The translations under genes and the position numbers were made by a program. Below, one piece after another: positions 7,736-15,613 of a stretch of 17,380 nt of DNA. The first letter of the stretch is position 1. The number at the start of each line of letters is the position of its first letter. This DNA is from Pseudomonadales bacterium (GTDB lineage Bacteria; Pseudomonadota; Gammaproteobacteria; Pseudomonadales; IMCC2047): NCBI GenBank assembly GCA_021736745.1, contig JAIPFG010000022.1, positions 1 to 17,380 of the forward strand, given 5' to 3'. The notes under the pieces were generated by a model, which had not been told where the DNA came from, ran no database searches, and saw only the letters and a program-made list of their open reading frames with translations.

Positions 7736-9313
7736 ATGAAGAAGTTAATGGTAGGTATTTGTGCCTTAACGCTGAGCGTGACCGTCAGTGAAAGCATGGC
7801 GTACCAGGTGGATGCTGCACAACAGGCGTTAGCGCAGGAACACCGTCAACAATGGGCTAACGAGGATGATGCAATACAAGACAAATTGGCCGTATTAAAG
7901 AATAAAAATGGCAGACCCAATATCATCATGATTCTCACCGATGACATTGGCTGGGGTGAACTCGGCTCCTATGGTGGTGGCAAATTGCGAGGAACGCCAA
8001 CACCCAATCTTGATACCCTTGCGGCGGATGGCATGAAACTATTACAGCATTATTCAGAACCCTCTTGTACACCAACGAGAGCGGCACTGATGACTGGACG
8101 CTTACCGATTCGCACCGGGCTTGATGAGGTTTTATTCCCGGGGCAGGTGAAAGGGTTAGTCGCTGAAGAATATACGCTGGCTGAATTACTTTCAGACGCC
8201 GGTTATCACACTGCTATGTTCGGCAAATGGCATATGGGCGAACAAGCTCAGCATCAACCGACAAATCAGGGGTTTGATTATGCGTTATACACAATGTTTA
8301 ACGGTGGTGTTTGGCCCTGGTCCGAAAATGCCGATTACTATGACCCGAAAAATGAAACCATTGGCGAAGTCCCTTATACCCTCGATATGCCAAAGGACTA
8401 TGAGCAACAGACGGGCATCGTTATCCATGGTATTCAGGAGAGCCGCAAAGGCGAAAAACCAAGGGAAATCGGCAAGCTCACATTAGAACGCTATAACGTC
8501 CATGAGCAGGAACTGACCGAAGGTATCCTGCAATATGTTGAGGAAAACGCCAAGAAGAATGATCCCTTTTTCGTCTATTGGGCCAGCAACGCCAATCAGG
8601 TTTTTGCTTGCCCTCCGGAAGAACGCAATACCAAATATGTGGATGAAGCCAACTGCCAGGCCTCGCAGCTGGCGCAGCATGATAAAAATGTGAAACGGCT
8701 TCGTGATAAGCTTGAACAACTCGATATCGCTAAAAACACACTAGTCGTCTGGGTCAGTGATAACGGCCCTATGTATCAATTTTTCCCTTCGGCAGGTTTC
8801 AGCTACCTCCGTGGTAAAAAACATCAGGTCTATGAAGGTGGTGTGCGCACTCCTGCCATTGCCTGGTGGCCAGGAGTTATCAAGGCAGGCCAGGACCCCA
8901 TCGATCTGGTTCATGTGACGGACTGGTACACCACTATCGCACAGATAGCCGGCGCCACTAAAAATATGCCAGGCAAACGCATTATTGATGGCGTAGACCA
9001 AACGTCTTTATTAATGAACGGAGAGGGATATTCCAGACGGGATTATGTGTTTCATTACGAGTACCCATTTTTTACCAAAGATGCGGGGGCCAGACTTGCC
9101 GCCGTGCGCTGGAAAAACACAAAGCTCCATGTAAAACAACCCGTTGAAATTTATAATATTATGCGGGACCCAAAAGAAGAGTTTACGATGCGTTCAAAAT
9201 ATCTCTGGGCCGTCATCCCTATGCGTCGCATGATTTACGAGCATCAAAACATGATGGAAAAATTCCCTAATCGCAAAATTATAGAAACCGCCGGATCAAA
9301 ACTGGCGTATTAA
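7736..9313 (+). CDS. Periplasmic formylglycine-type sulfatase (arylsulfatase family)
   Basis: A 525-residue type I sulfatase that hydrolyses sulfate esters. Signal peptide is to about residue 22 (cleavage near SMA). Metal ligands D69-D70 are in ILTDDIGWG; the modified cysteine is C111 in SCTPTRAALMTGR with R115, the C-x-P-S/T-R motif converted to formylglycine; K164 and H166 lie in FGKWHMG; D342-N343 in SDNG; K361 or K362 before YEGGVRTP. The segment after PFFVYWA, where many relatives have a histidine near the sulfate, reads SNANQVF instead, so that residue may differ. GAGGA seven bases before the ATG supports the start. No converting enzyme (FGE or anaerobic maturase) is in the window. The gene is flanked by terminators and thus a transcription unit of its own, though read-through from the receptor gene is possible. 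Confidence 0.93.
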   Translation: MKKLMVGICALTLSVTVSESMAYQVDAAQQALAQEHRQQWANEDDAIQDKLAVLKNKNGRPNIIMILTDDIGWGELGSYGGGKLRGTPTPNLDTLAADGMKLLQHYSEPSCTPTRAALMTGRLPIRTGLDEVLFPGQVKGLVAEEYTLAELLSDAGYHTAMFGKWHMGEQAQHQPTNQGFDYALYTMFNGGVWPWSENADYYDPKNETIGEVPYTLDMPKDYEQQTGIVIHGIQESRKGEKPREIGKLTLERYNVHEQELTEGILQYVEENAKKNDPFFVYWASNANQVFACPPEERNTKYVDEANCQASQLAQHDKNVKRLRDKLEQLDIAKNTLVVWVSDNGPMYQFFPSAGFSYLRGKKHQVYEGGVRTPAIAWWPGVIKAGQDPIDLVHVTDWYTTIAQIAGATKNMPGKRIIDGVDQTSLLMNGEGYSRRDYVFHYEYPFFTKDAGARLAAVRWKNTKLHVKQPVEIYNIMRDPKEEFTMRSKYLWAVIPMRRMIYEHQNMMEKFPNRKIIETAGSKLAY

Positions 9314-9361
9314 TGGCCGAAGATTTACTCCCTCTGCCTACATTAACCTGTGGGTAATTCA

Positions 9362-9388
9362 GGGCCACAGCTCGTGGCCCATTTTTTT
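9362..9388 (+). terminator. Rho-independent terminator after the sulfatase gene
   Basis: GGGCCAC, loop AGCTC, GTGGCCC makes a perfect 7-base-pair stem followed by A and seven T. It lies 49 bases after the stop codon. The following bases to 9605 hold no coding frame of note and presumably the promoter of the next gene. Confidence 0.9.
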
Positions 9389-9605
9389 GTATTAGTCAAA
9401 GACAATTTCAAATGGAGAAAAAGTAGTTTCTTTGATAAATTTTAGAGTTGAACTCCAATGAATAAAATATCGTCCTCTCTGTGGTTCCGCTCAATAACGA
9501 TTAAACTTTCCACAGCGGTGATCTATATCAGAAAGAGGCGCTCAAGACTGTGCTGATTCTTCAACTGTAATGTAAAGTCTGTACTTCCGAAAATGGCGAT
9601 TATCA

Positions 9606-10538
9606 ATGTGCACACCTAATTATCAAAGACTCATTTATCGCATCAGTCTGACCTTTTTCTGCCTGCTATTTTCTTCTATGATCAGTGCGCAGGTTAAACT
9701 GCCTCCAATAAATCTGGGAAGCACCAGCTTTCTGGATGGCAAAGCCGGTCCAGGGCTATTAACTCAACTGACATATTCCCAATTCAACGCTAACCGATTT
9801 TACGATAAGTCGAAACGGGTGCCCGGCAATAACAGCATTGAGGTTAACAGCTTAGTCCTCTTAATGGCGCGAATCACTGATAAACAAATTTTCGGTGGCT
9901 ACTATGGTGCGGAATTTGTCTTGCCCTTAGTGAACATAGATCCGACCACCGATTTTGGTTTAAACCGCTCCTCCTCCGGCTTTGGCGACCTGGCCATTAG
10001 CCCGTTTATCATTCAGTGGCCCCGAAAAACCGTTTTTGGTATTTCAACTTACCAACGCTTAAATTTACTCTTTAAGACACCTACTGGACACTATGACAAA
10101 GACGCCGACGTCAATCCGGGAGACAACATTTTCAGTTTTAATCCTTATTATTCGATCACCCTGCTATGGAATTCCCGCTTGGCCAGTAGTTTTCGATTCT
10201 ATTATTTGTGGAGTTCAAAAAATAATGACCCTGACCCAACACTGGCTAACGATAATACCCAATCCGGACAGGCCCTGCATTTTAACTATGCACTCTCTTA
10301 TCAGATTCATCCCGAATGGCGAATTGGCTTTTCAGGTTATTACTTGAAACAAATCACCGATGATAAGGTTGATAACGTATCGGTTTCCCGATCCAGAGAA
10401 CAGGTTTTCGGTGTTGGCCCCGGCTTCCGCTATAGCAATAAAAACTTCTCTGTTCGTCTTAATTATTATTTTGAATCCAATGTGGAAAATCGTCCCCGAG
10501 GTAATAAACTGAACTTGGTACTATCAAAGGCATTTTAA
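9606..10538 (+). CDS. Outer-membrane beta-barrel protein, SphA / phenol meta-pathway (MetA) family
   Basis: A 310-residue protein with a signal peptide (hydrophobic about 11-25, cleavage near SAQ, residue 29). The rest is alternating strand segments rich in aromatic and polar residues, such as SITLLWNSRLASSFRFYYLW, FSGYYLKQITDD, FGVGPGFRYSNKNFSVRLNY, ending LVLSKAF with a terminal phenylalanine as in outer-membrane barrels. Pattern and length fit the family of putative transporters found next to aromatic and other hydrophobic-compound degradation genes (Pfam Phenol_MetA_deg, which includes Pseudomonas SphA). The role is probably passage or sensing of a hydrophobic substrate; this is family knowledge, not proved here. 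No good ribosome-binding site is visible before the ATG. The gene is convergent with the next one, 36 bases between stops. Confidence 0.8.
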   Translation: MCTPNYQRLIYRISLTFFCLLFSSMISAQVKLPPINLGSTSFLDGKAGPGLLTQLTYSQFNANRFYDKSKRVPGNNSIEVNSLVLLMARITDKQIFGGYYGAEFVLPLVNIDPTTDFGLNRSSSGFGDLAISPFIIQWPRKTVFGISTYQRLNLLFKTPTGHYDKDADVNPGDNIFSFNPYYSITLLWNSRLASSFRFYYLWSSKNNDPDPTLANDNTQSGQALHFNYALSYQIHPEWRIGFSGYYLKQITDDKVDNVSVSRSREQVFGVGPGFRYSNKNFSVRLNYYFESNVENRPRGNKLNLVLSKAF

Positions 10539-10574
10539 GTATTACCCCGAGAACTCAGTTCGGTAAGAAACAGA

Positions 10575-11495
10575 CTAAGGACAAACGATCCACAGATCGC
10601 CATTTTTTGTATTCTGACTTTTGACCCGACCTTGATACGATATCTCTTTTAAATGCCGCAAAGCGGTTTGGTAATTGACTCCGGTTAACAACGCATACTC
10701 CTTAGTCGTCAACGTACTGTAGCGTTTGAAAAGGCCATAGATGGTATGATCGAACTCTATTTTTTCCGCGTCGGGATAAAGCGAAAGAACTGCATGTTCG
10801 AATTGCTCGTAGGACTGATAGCCCTCTAGCACTATTTGATTGTTCGTGCGGTCAGTGATAAACAGAGTCGGGAACCCTTTTACACCCAACTGTTTGCTTA
10901 AATCCAAGTCATCCTCAAATAACCCCTTTGCCGCATGAACAGAATCCTGCTCCAACTTGCTAGCATCGAGGCCTACATTGTTTGCTGCTTCCAGCAAATA
11001 TTCCCATCGGGTAATATTCCTTTTTTCGAGAAACAACATTTCCCGAATTTTTCTTAGAAACAATATGGCCTTTTCCTGATCCTGCATTTGCGCAGCTTTT
11101 ACCGCAACCGAAGGAGGATAAGATGATGACAAAGGGTCTTCCAGCCAAACATCGCCGTCAATTGGCATTTCATAATGGGCGCTGGCTGCATCCCAATGTC
11201 CAGCAACATCGGAAGGCTTTCTGATTCCGCCACTACTAAAATAATCCCAAGAGGGAAGCAGCCCTCCCATGCAATATTGCATCTCGAATACAGGTCCGTA
11301 CTCCAGCGTTAGCTTTCGTAACTGGGGCTCTATACCCCAGCAGGATGAACAAATTGGATCGGTAACATAAACGATTCGCAATGGTTTATTTTCAGCCGAC
11401 AATTGGATTTTAGCTGGTAAATTCTTTGGGTTTATTTCGCAAATACCTAAGGCTGGATCACACAACAATGGGTTTATGGAAGTTTTTTTGTTCAT
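10575..11495 (-). CDS. DsbA-like thiol-disulfide protein with C-terminal winged-helix-like region
   Basis: A 306-residue protein without a signal peptide, hence probably cytoplasmic. A thioredoxin-fold active site C49-S-S-C52 (DPICSSCWG) is followed by the helical insertion of the DsbA/FrnE family and a cis-proline loop GVKGFPT (P209). An extra cysteine pair C12-x6-C19 sits in the N-terminal tail (LLCDPALGICEI). After the thioredoxin part, about residues 250-306 (YSTLTTKEYALLTGVNYQTA, HLKEISYQGRVKSQ, DLWIVCP) read like a winged helix-turn-helix, unusual for a plain DsbA relative. It could be a FrnE/SpxH-like oxidoreductase or adaptor, or a redox-responsive regulator. Link to the sulfatase genes is only by position. 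Confidence 0.8.
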   Translation of the reverse strand: MNKKTSINPLLCDPALGICEINPKNLPAKIQLSAENKPLRIVYVTDPICSSCWGIEPQLRKLTLEYGPVFEMQYCMGGLLPSWDYFSSGGIRKPSDVAGHWDAASAHYEMPIDGDVWLEDPLSSSYPPSVAVKAAQMQDQEKAILFLRKIREMLFLEKRNITRWEYLLEAANNVGLDASKLEQDSVHAAKGLFEDDLDLSKQLGVKGFPTLFITDRTNNQIVLEGYQSYEQFEHAVLSLYPDAEKIEFDHTIYGLFKRYSTLTTKEYALLTGVNYQTALRHLKEISYQGRVKSQNTKNGDLWIVCP

Positions 11496-11585
11496 CTTAG
11501 TGAAATACCGTTCCGGTTTTTTGACAGTTTAAAATGCCTGCTATTTGCTTTAATCTAAAATTCTTTCCGCAGTATTTTTCACCGT

Positions 11586-11620
11586 AAAAAAAACCGCAGG
11601 GCCCCGAAGGGCCACTGCAG
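11586..11620 (-). terminator. Rho-independent terminator closing the minus-strand operon
   Basis: On the minus strand CTGCAG-T-GGCCC, loop TTCG, GGGCC-CTGCGG is followed by eight T: an 11-pair stem with one bulged T and a stable UUCG-type tetraloop. It lies 19 bases beyond the stop of the GMC gene. The region 11496-11585 beyond it is AT-rich and presumably holds the promoter of the DsbA-like gene. Confidence 0.93.
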
Positions 11621-11638
11621 TTTGGGAGGGAAATGAAC

Positions 11639-13216
11639 TCAGTCCGCGAGCTGTCCCCAATTATTGGCCATATAATGGGCGGATTTCATCGCCACTGCAT
11701 GGGCAGTAAAGGTGGAATTAATCGACGAACTGGTGGGAAATACACTGGGGCCACCGATAAAAAGGTTTGGCAGATCGTGGGTTTGTGCCTCACCATTAGT
11801 CACGGATTTGTTTCTATCGATCCCCATTACAGTGCCACCCATAATGTGCTGCCCCGCCATCGGTCCGTGCCAGGCTTGCTTAGCACCCGCCGCCTTAAAT
11901 ATGTCGACGCCCTCTTTGGTCGCATTTTGCCACAGCTTGCGGCCTTCTTCACTGACCTGATAGGTGACCCGCGCCAACGGCTGCCCGAAACGATCCTTGT
12001 CTTTGGCCAAAGAAATACGGTTATCTCTCATCGGCTGGTCTTCACAGACACCGACCATGGAGCCGAGAAAACGCGCGCCTTCCTGCATGAATTGATGCAG
12101 AGCATTGCCGTAAATATCCGGTCGCGACATAGCAATCCCAAGTAGGTCGTTCGGCTTGATCGCTAAGCCAATTTCCCATTGACGACTACCGAATGCACCA
12201 TTCGGATTGCCAGTCTTGGGGAAGGCGTCCTGACAAATCAGTTGACCACCCGTTGCACCCAGGTAGTTCTGCATTTCCTCCTCGAACATCCCGAATACCG
12301 ATAGAGCGGGATGCGACATCAGATAACGACCCACCAAACCACTGCTGTTGGCCAGACCATCAAGGTGGTGGCTGTTTGCCGAGTTGAGTAATATCCGCGA
12401 GTTCTCCACCGTAAAGGCACAAAGCACCACCGCATCCGCCGGCTGAACGATTCGCTCCCCTTCGCGATTGTAGTATTCGACACCAATAACTTTTTCCCCT
12501 TTTTTATCAGTCAGTACCCGGCTGATATGTGCATTGCCCTGCAATCGCGCTCCTGCCTGCTGCGCCCGTGGCAAATAAACAGCTAACGGATTGGCCAGCG
12601 CACCAATAGGACAACCGGCATCGCACCAGCCGTCCCAGATACAGGCCGGACGGCCGTTATAGGGCTCAGTCAACACCGCCATCGGAATCGGTGCCGTGTG
12701 TAAACCTAACTGTTCGAATCCTCGCGCTAACACTTTACCGTGATTACTCACCAACACTGGCGGCAACGGGTAGGGATCACCTATCGGGCGCCAGATTTCC
12801 TTTTTCGCATCACCGGCCATGCCGACATCTTTTTGCACCTGATCGTACCAGGGACGTAGCGTTTCATACGAATAAGGCCAATCCAATCCTTTACCGTAAC
12901 GGCTGTGCAGCTCAAAATCTTCCGGGTGATAGCGCGGCCAGACACCGTAATGGTGAATCGCCGCACCGCCAAAACCGTGCCCCGCATTAAAGTTGTACCA
13001 GATACTGTCCGGCCCGTCTTCCACTACATGCGGCGCCCCCCATTTCAGTCGGCGCGCCCAGGTTTGAGAACTGTAAAGATCTCCCAGTTTGCGTTCTACA
13101 CCTCGCTCCAGCACCAGCACGCTTCTGCCCGCTTCCGCCAACACCGCCGCATACACACTGCCGGCAGCTCCGGCACCAACGATTACCACATCCACTTTTT
13201 CCAAGGTCTTAGCCAT
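11639..13216 (-). CDS. GMC-family FAD dehydrogenase, catalytic subunit with 3Fe-4S-type cysteine motif
   Basis: A 525-residue flavoprotein of the gluconate/fructose/FAD-glucose dehydrogenase branch that oxidises an alcohol or sugar hydroxyl. The FAD-binding fold is VVIVGAGAAGS at 10-20 with LERG at 36-39, then GFGGAAIHHYGVWPRYHPED. C192-x5-C198-x3-C202 (ACIWDGWCDAGCPIG) has the spacing reported for the 3Fe-4S site of Burkholderia FAD-glucose dehydrogenase. The C-terminal catalytic pair is H457 (QHIMGGTVMG) and N500 (SSSINSTFTAHA). It has no signal peptide and would be exported with the Tat-bearing small subunit just upstream. The ATG at 13216 overlaps the small-subunit stop by 8 bases and is preceded by GGAGGGA; a longer upstream frame exists but lies inside the previous gene. 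No cytochrome subunit is seen. The substrate is unknown, plausibly the alcohol released by the adjacent sulfatase. Confidence 0.93.
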   Translation of the reverse strand: MAKTLEKVDVVIVGAGAAGSVYAAVLAEAGRSVLVLERGVERKLGDLYSSQTWARRLKWGAPHVVEDGPDSIWYNFNAGHGFGGAAIHHYGVWPRYHPEDFELHSRYGKGLDWPYSYETLRPWYDQVQKDVGMAGDAKKEIWRPIGDPYPLPPVLVSNHGKVLARGFEQLGLHTAPIPMAVLTEPYNGRPACIWDGWCDAGCPIGALANPLAVYLPRAQQAGARLQGNAHISRVLTDKKGEKVIGVEYYNREGERIVQPADAVVLCAFTVENSRILLNSANSHHLDGLANSSGLVGRYLMSHPALSVFGMFEEEMQNYLGATGGQLICQDAFPKTGNPNGAFGSRQWEIGLAIKPNDLLGIAMSRPDIYGNALHQFMQEGARFLGSMVGVCEDQPMRDNRISLAKDKDRFGQPLARVTYQVSEEGRKLWQNATKEGVDIFKAAGAKQAWHGPMAGQHIMGGTVMGIDRNKSVTNGEAQTHDLPNLFIGGPSVFPTSSSINSTFTAHAVAMKSAHYMANNWGQLAD

Positions 13217-13781
13217 TCCATCCCTCCGGTGGCATGATATGCGCCATATAAGGTACATTGAGTCTTTCAAAGCCTTCGGGTGTGCCATAGACCACATCCA
13301 CCGCATCAGAGCGCAGGCATAAATAAAACAACGACAGGTCGTAGCCCTCCGGTGTCCGTGTGCCCGGTTTGCCGATCATCTTGATCAATTGATCCAGTTG
13401 CGCCACGTTGAGCTTCGCTGCTTTTTGCTTAAACTGCTCCTGCGCCAGTTGCTCACACCCCGCTACACCCTGGCGGTAGAAATCTCGATAAGGCGGCCTC
13501 ACCTGAAAGTATTTGGCGATCAGCAGGCAGTCGCCCGGATCCTCGCCCAACTGATGATCGATAAAATGCGTCACCCCAGCTTCCGCCGCGCCAGGTAGCA
13601 ATGCCTCGGCTAGGCGCTCTAGCACTGCCGCTTCGTCAGCGGTGAGCTGCTGCAAAGGCACCGCTTGCGCCCGCGCCTGTTGCGGCGTCAGCAGCAGACT
13701 GCCTCCGCCAATCTCAAAGGCCAGCGCCAACGTCGCACCACCTAAACCACGTTTGATAAATTCTCGTCTATTGATTGTCAT
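13209..13781 (-). CDS. Gluconate 2-dehydrogenase subunit 3 family protein, Tat-exported small subunit
   Basis: A 190-residue partner of the GMC flavoprotein. The N-terminus carries a twin-arginine signal (NRREFIK, residues 4-10) followed by a weakly hydrophobic segment and cleavage near ARAQ (about 39). The mature part is helical and ends with the family hallmark YGTPEGFERLNVPYMAHIMP then PEGW. In this family the small subunit chaperones the catalytic subunit and carries it across the inner membrane through Tat. The ATG at 13781 has GGAG about nine bases upstream and starts 16 bases after the sulfatase stop. A longer frame reaching 13868 lies within the sulfatase gene and is rejected as start. 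It overlaps the GMC gene by 8 bases, indicating translational coupling and equal production. Confidence 0.93.
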   Translation of the reverse strand: MTINRREFIKRGLGGATLALAFEIGGGSLLLTPQQARAQAVPLQQLTADEAAVLERLAEALLPGAAEAGVTHFIDHQLGEDPGDCLLIAKYFQVRPPYRDFYRQGVAGCEQLAQEQFKQKAAKLNVAQLDQLIKMIGKPGTRTPEGYDLSLFYLCLRSDAVDVVYGTPEGFERLNVPYMAHIMPPEGWNG

Positions 13782-13797
13782 AGACAAATCTCCACTG

Positions 13798-15522
13798 TTA
13801 ATAACCCGAAGGACCCTCTGGCAAAATGACACCCACTTCATCTGCGTAATCTTGCCAGGCTGCGGCAAGCCGAGCCACTAAATCCGGATGACTCTTTGCA
13901 ACATTGTGAGTTTCACCTTTATCACTGCTTAGATCATAGAGCTCCCACTCACCGGTTCCGAAAGGCGATGGCTCCATGGTGATTTTCCACTGTCCCTGCC
14001 GGATGGCTCTACGGCCGAAAAGCTCTAGACCAAATAAAGCGTCTTCAGGATGAATCCGTACTGACGGTTCATCCATCAGTGGCTGCAGGCTCAGTCCACG
14101 CAAAGGCTCGAGTGGTTTCCCCTGATACTCTTTCGGATATTCCACCATTGCCATTTCCAGTAGGGTTGGCGCAATATCCATCACTGTCACTGGCGCCCTC
14201 GCAATGGCACCTTTTACCGCCATTCCTTTACGCCAAATGAAGGCCGGAACATGAATACCACCCTCGGCTACATGGCTTTTGTAATACTTGCTTGGCGCAG
14301 TAGTAGCATGAGCCCAATTCGGTCCATAGAAAATATAGGAATTAATTCGTCCCATATTTTCCAGGCTGTTATCAAAACGCTCGAGCCACCCCTTCAACAA
14401 AGGACTTTTTTCCAAAGGGGTGCCTTCCGCACCGTTATCCGACAAAAAGATAATCACTGTATTGTCCAGCGTGCCTGTCTTTTCAAGATAGCTCACTAAA
14501 CGCTCTATATTTTGATTGACGTTATCCAACATTGCTGCAAAAACTTCCATTTTTCGGGCTTCAATTCGTTGCTGCTCACGGCTCAGATTATCCCAGGGTT
14601 GATAACCCGGCGGAGTTACAAAATCAATATTTTCAGTTAACAACCCGGCTTGCCGTAACCCTTTTAATCGTTGTTTACGAAGCACATCCCAACCCGCATC
14701 ATAACGGCCCTTATATTTACGGATTAGCTCGTCCGGTGCTTGTAATGGCCAATGCACAGCACTAAAAGCGAGATAAGCAAAGAACGGCTGATGGCCATCA
14801 TTTTTACTCAGATAATCAATCAACTTTTCAGTATAGAAATCGCTGGAATAACGCCCTTTTGGCCAATCCACCAGTTTGCCATCTTCACGATAAAGTGCCT
14901 TAGGCGCTCTCTCTAAGAGACCGGTGTCGTCAAAGTGGCCAGCACCGCCATGTAATAAGGCATACGAATGTTCAAACCCTTGCGTCGCCGGACTATTTTC
15001 CGCCTCCAGACCCAAATGCCACTTACCTGTCATCGCTGTAAAGTAACCGGCATCCCGTAATAATGTGGCAATCGATATCACACGCTGGTTCAGATGGCCT
15101 TCATATCCCGGCTTACCCCTCTGGTTTTTCGCCAGAAGTTCTGCCATGTTACCCAGCCCGGCAATGTGTGGGTCATTACCACTAAGTAATGCAGCACGCG
15201 TCGGGGAACAGGTTGGCGCAGTATAGAAAGTATTTAACCTGACCCCTTCAAGTGCCAGCCGGTCGATAGCCGCCGTTGCTATTTCCCCTCCACCGAAAGA
15301 ACTTAGGTCAGAATAGCCAAGATCATCTACCACCACCAGTAGAAAATTAGGGCGTGAATCTGATGATACTATCGGCTTTGGAAGCCTAGCCGGTTCCGTT
15401 AAACGCTCCTGATGAGACTCGCTACAAGCACCGAGCCCCATGAGGACAAGGCTAACAACAAAACATCTCCTCAGTACCATTAAACAACGATAGAATAAAA
15501 AACAGTGATATTTCTTAGTCAC
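13798..15522 (-). CDS. Formylglycine-type sulfatase lipoprotein, Pseudomonas AtsA-like
   Basis: A 574-residue arylsulfatase-family enzyme. A lipobox LGAC places the lipidated cysteine at residue 33, so it is membrane-anchored. Active-site residues: D66-D67 (VVVDDLGYSD), modified cysteine C105 with R109 in TCSPTRAALLSG, K167 and H169 (TGKWHLG), H257 (FSAVHWPLQAP), a SDNGAEG metal loop, and a lysine before SHVAEGGIHVP. The run CSPTR followed by HIAGLGNMAE is close to P. aeruginosa AtsA. The enzyme hydrolyses sulfate esters; the substrate is open. The start is either GTG at 15522 (GGGG upstream) or ATG at 15480, which gives a tidier lipoprotein signal but has no ribosome-binding site. It is second in the minus-strand operon, after a TonB-dependent receptor and before the GMC dehydrogenase pair, so desulfation and oxidation are probably co-expressed. 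Confidence 0.94.
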   Translation of the reverse strand: MTKKYHCFLFYRCLMVLRRCFVVSLVLMGLGACSESHQERLTEPARLPKPIVSSDSRPNFLLVVVDDLGYSDLSSFGGGEIATAAIDRLALEGVRLNTFYTAPTCSPTRAALLSGNDPHIAGLGNMAELLAKNQRGKPGYEGHLNQRVISIATLLRDAGYFTAMTGKWHLGLEAENSPATQGFEHSYALLHGGAGHFDDTGLLERAPKALYREDGKLVDWPKGRYSSDFYTEKLIDYLSKNDGHQPFFAYLAFSAVHWPLQAPDELIRKYKGRYDAGWDVLRKQRLKGLRQAGLLTENIDFVTPPGYQPWDNLSREQQRIEARKMEVFAAMLDNVNQNIERLVSYLEKTGTLDNTVIIFLSDNGAEGTPLEKSPLLKGWLERFDNSLENMGRINSYIFYGPNWAHATTAPSKYYKSHVAEGGIHVPAFIWRKGMAVKGAIARAPVTVMDIAPTLLEMAMVEYPKEYQGKPLEPLRGLSLQPLMDEPSVRIHPEDALFGLELFGRRAIRQGQWKITMEPSPFGTGEWELYDLSSDKGETHNVAKSHPDLVARLAAAWQDYADEVGVILPEGPSGY

Positions 15523-15559
15523 ATCAAACCCCAGACTAGCGCTCGTTAAATTACCCGAA

Positions 15560-15594
15560 ATTCACCCCTAACAGGACAAGCCTTTGGGGTGAAT
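15560..15594 (-). promoter_or_regulatory. Intercistronic stem-loop between receptor and sulfatase genes
   Basis: ATTCACCCC and GGGGTGAAT form a perfect 9-base-pair stem around a 17-base interior that can itself pair AGG with CCT. It starts 20 bases after the receptor stop. No U-run follows on the minus strand, so it is not a full terminator. It may act as a processing site, 3'-end stabiliser or partial terminator setting the receptor-to-enzyme ratio. Confidence 0.5.
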
Positions 15595-15613
15595 GTCCAA
15601 GCTCTCTCAACTA

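Noticed and set aside
10540..10567. Possible terminator between the convergent barrel and DsbA-like genes
   Set aside because: Partial pairing (TTACC with GGTAA, CCGA with TCGG) but no T-run on either strand; too weak to call.
11633..12145. Plus-strand open frame of 170 codons antisense to the GMC gene
   Set aside because: It lies entirely over the terminator and GMC gene, which has full family motifs. The antisense frame shows no recognisable protein pattern.
13217..13306. Longer N-terminus for the GMC flavoprotein
   Set aside because: It would lie inside the small-subunit gene and put 30 unrelated residues before the FAD-binding strand. The ATG at 13216 has a good ribosome-binding site.
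13782..13868. Longer N-terminus for the small subunit
   Set aside because: It overlaps the sulfatase end and would bury the Tat signal, which must be at the N-terminus.
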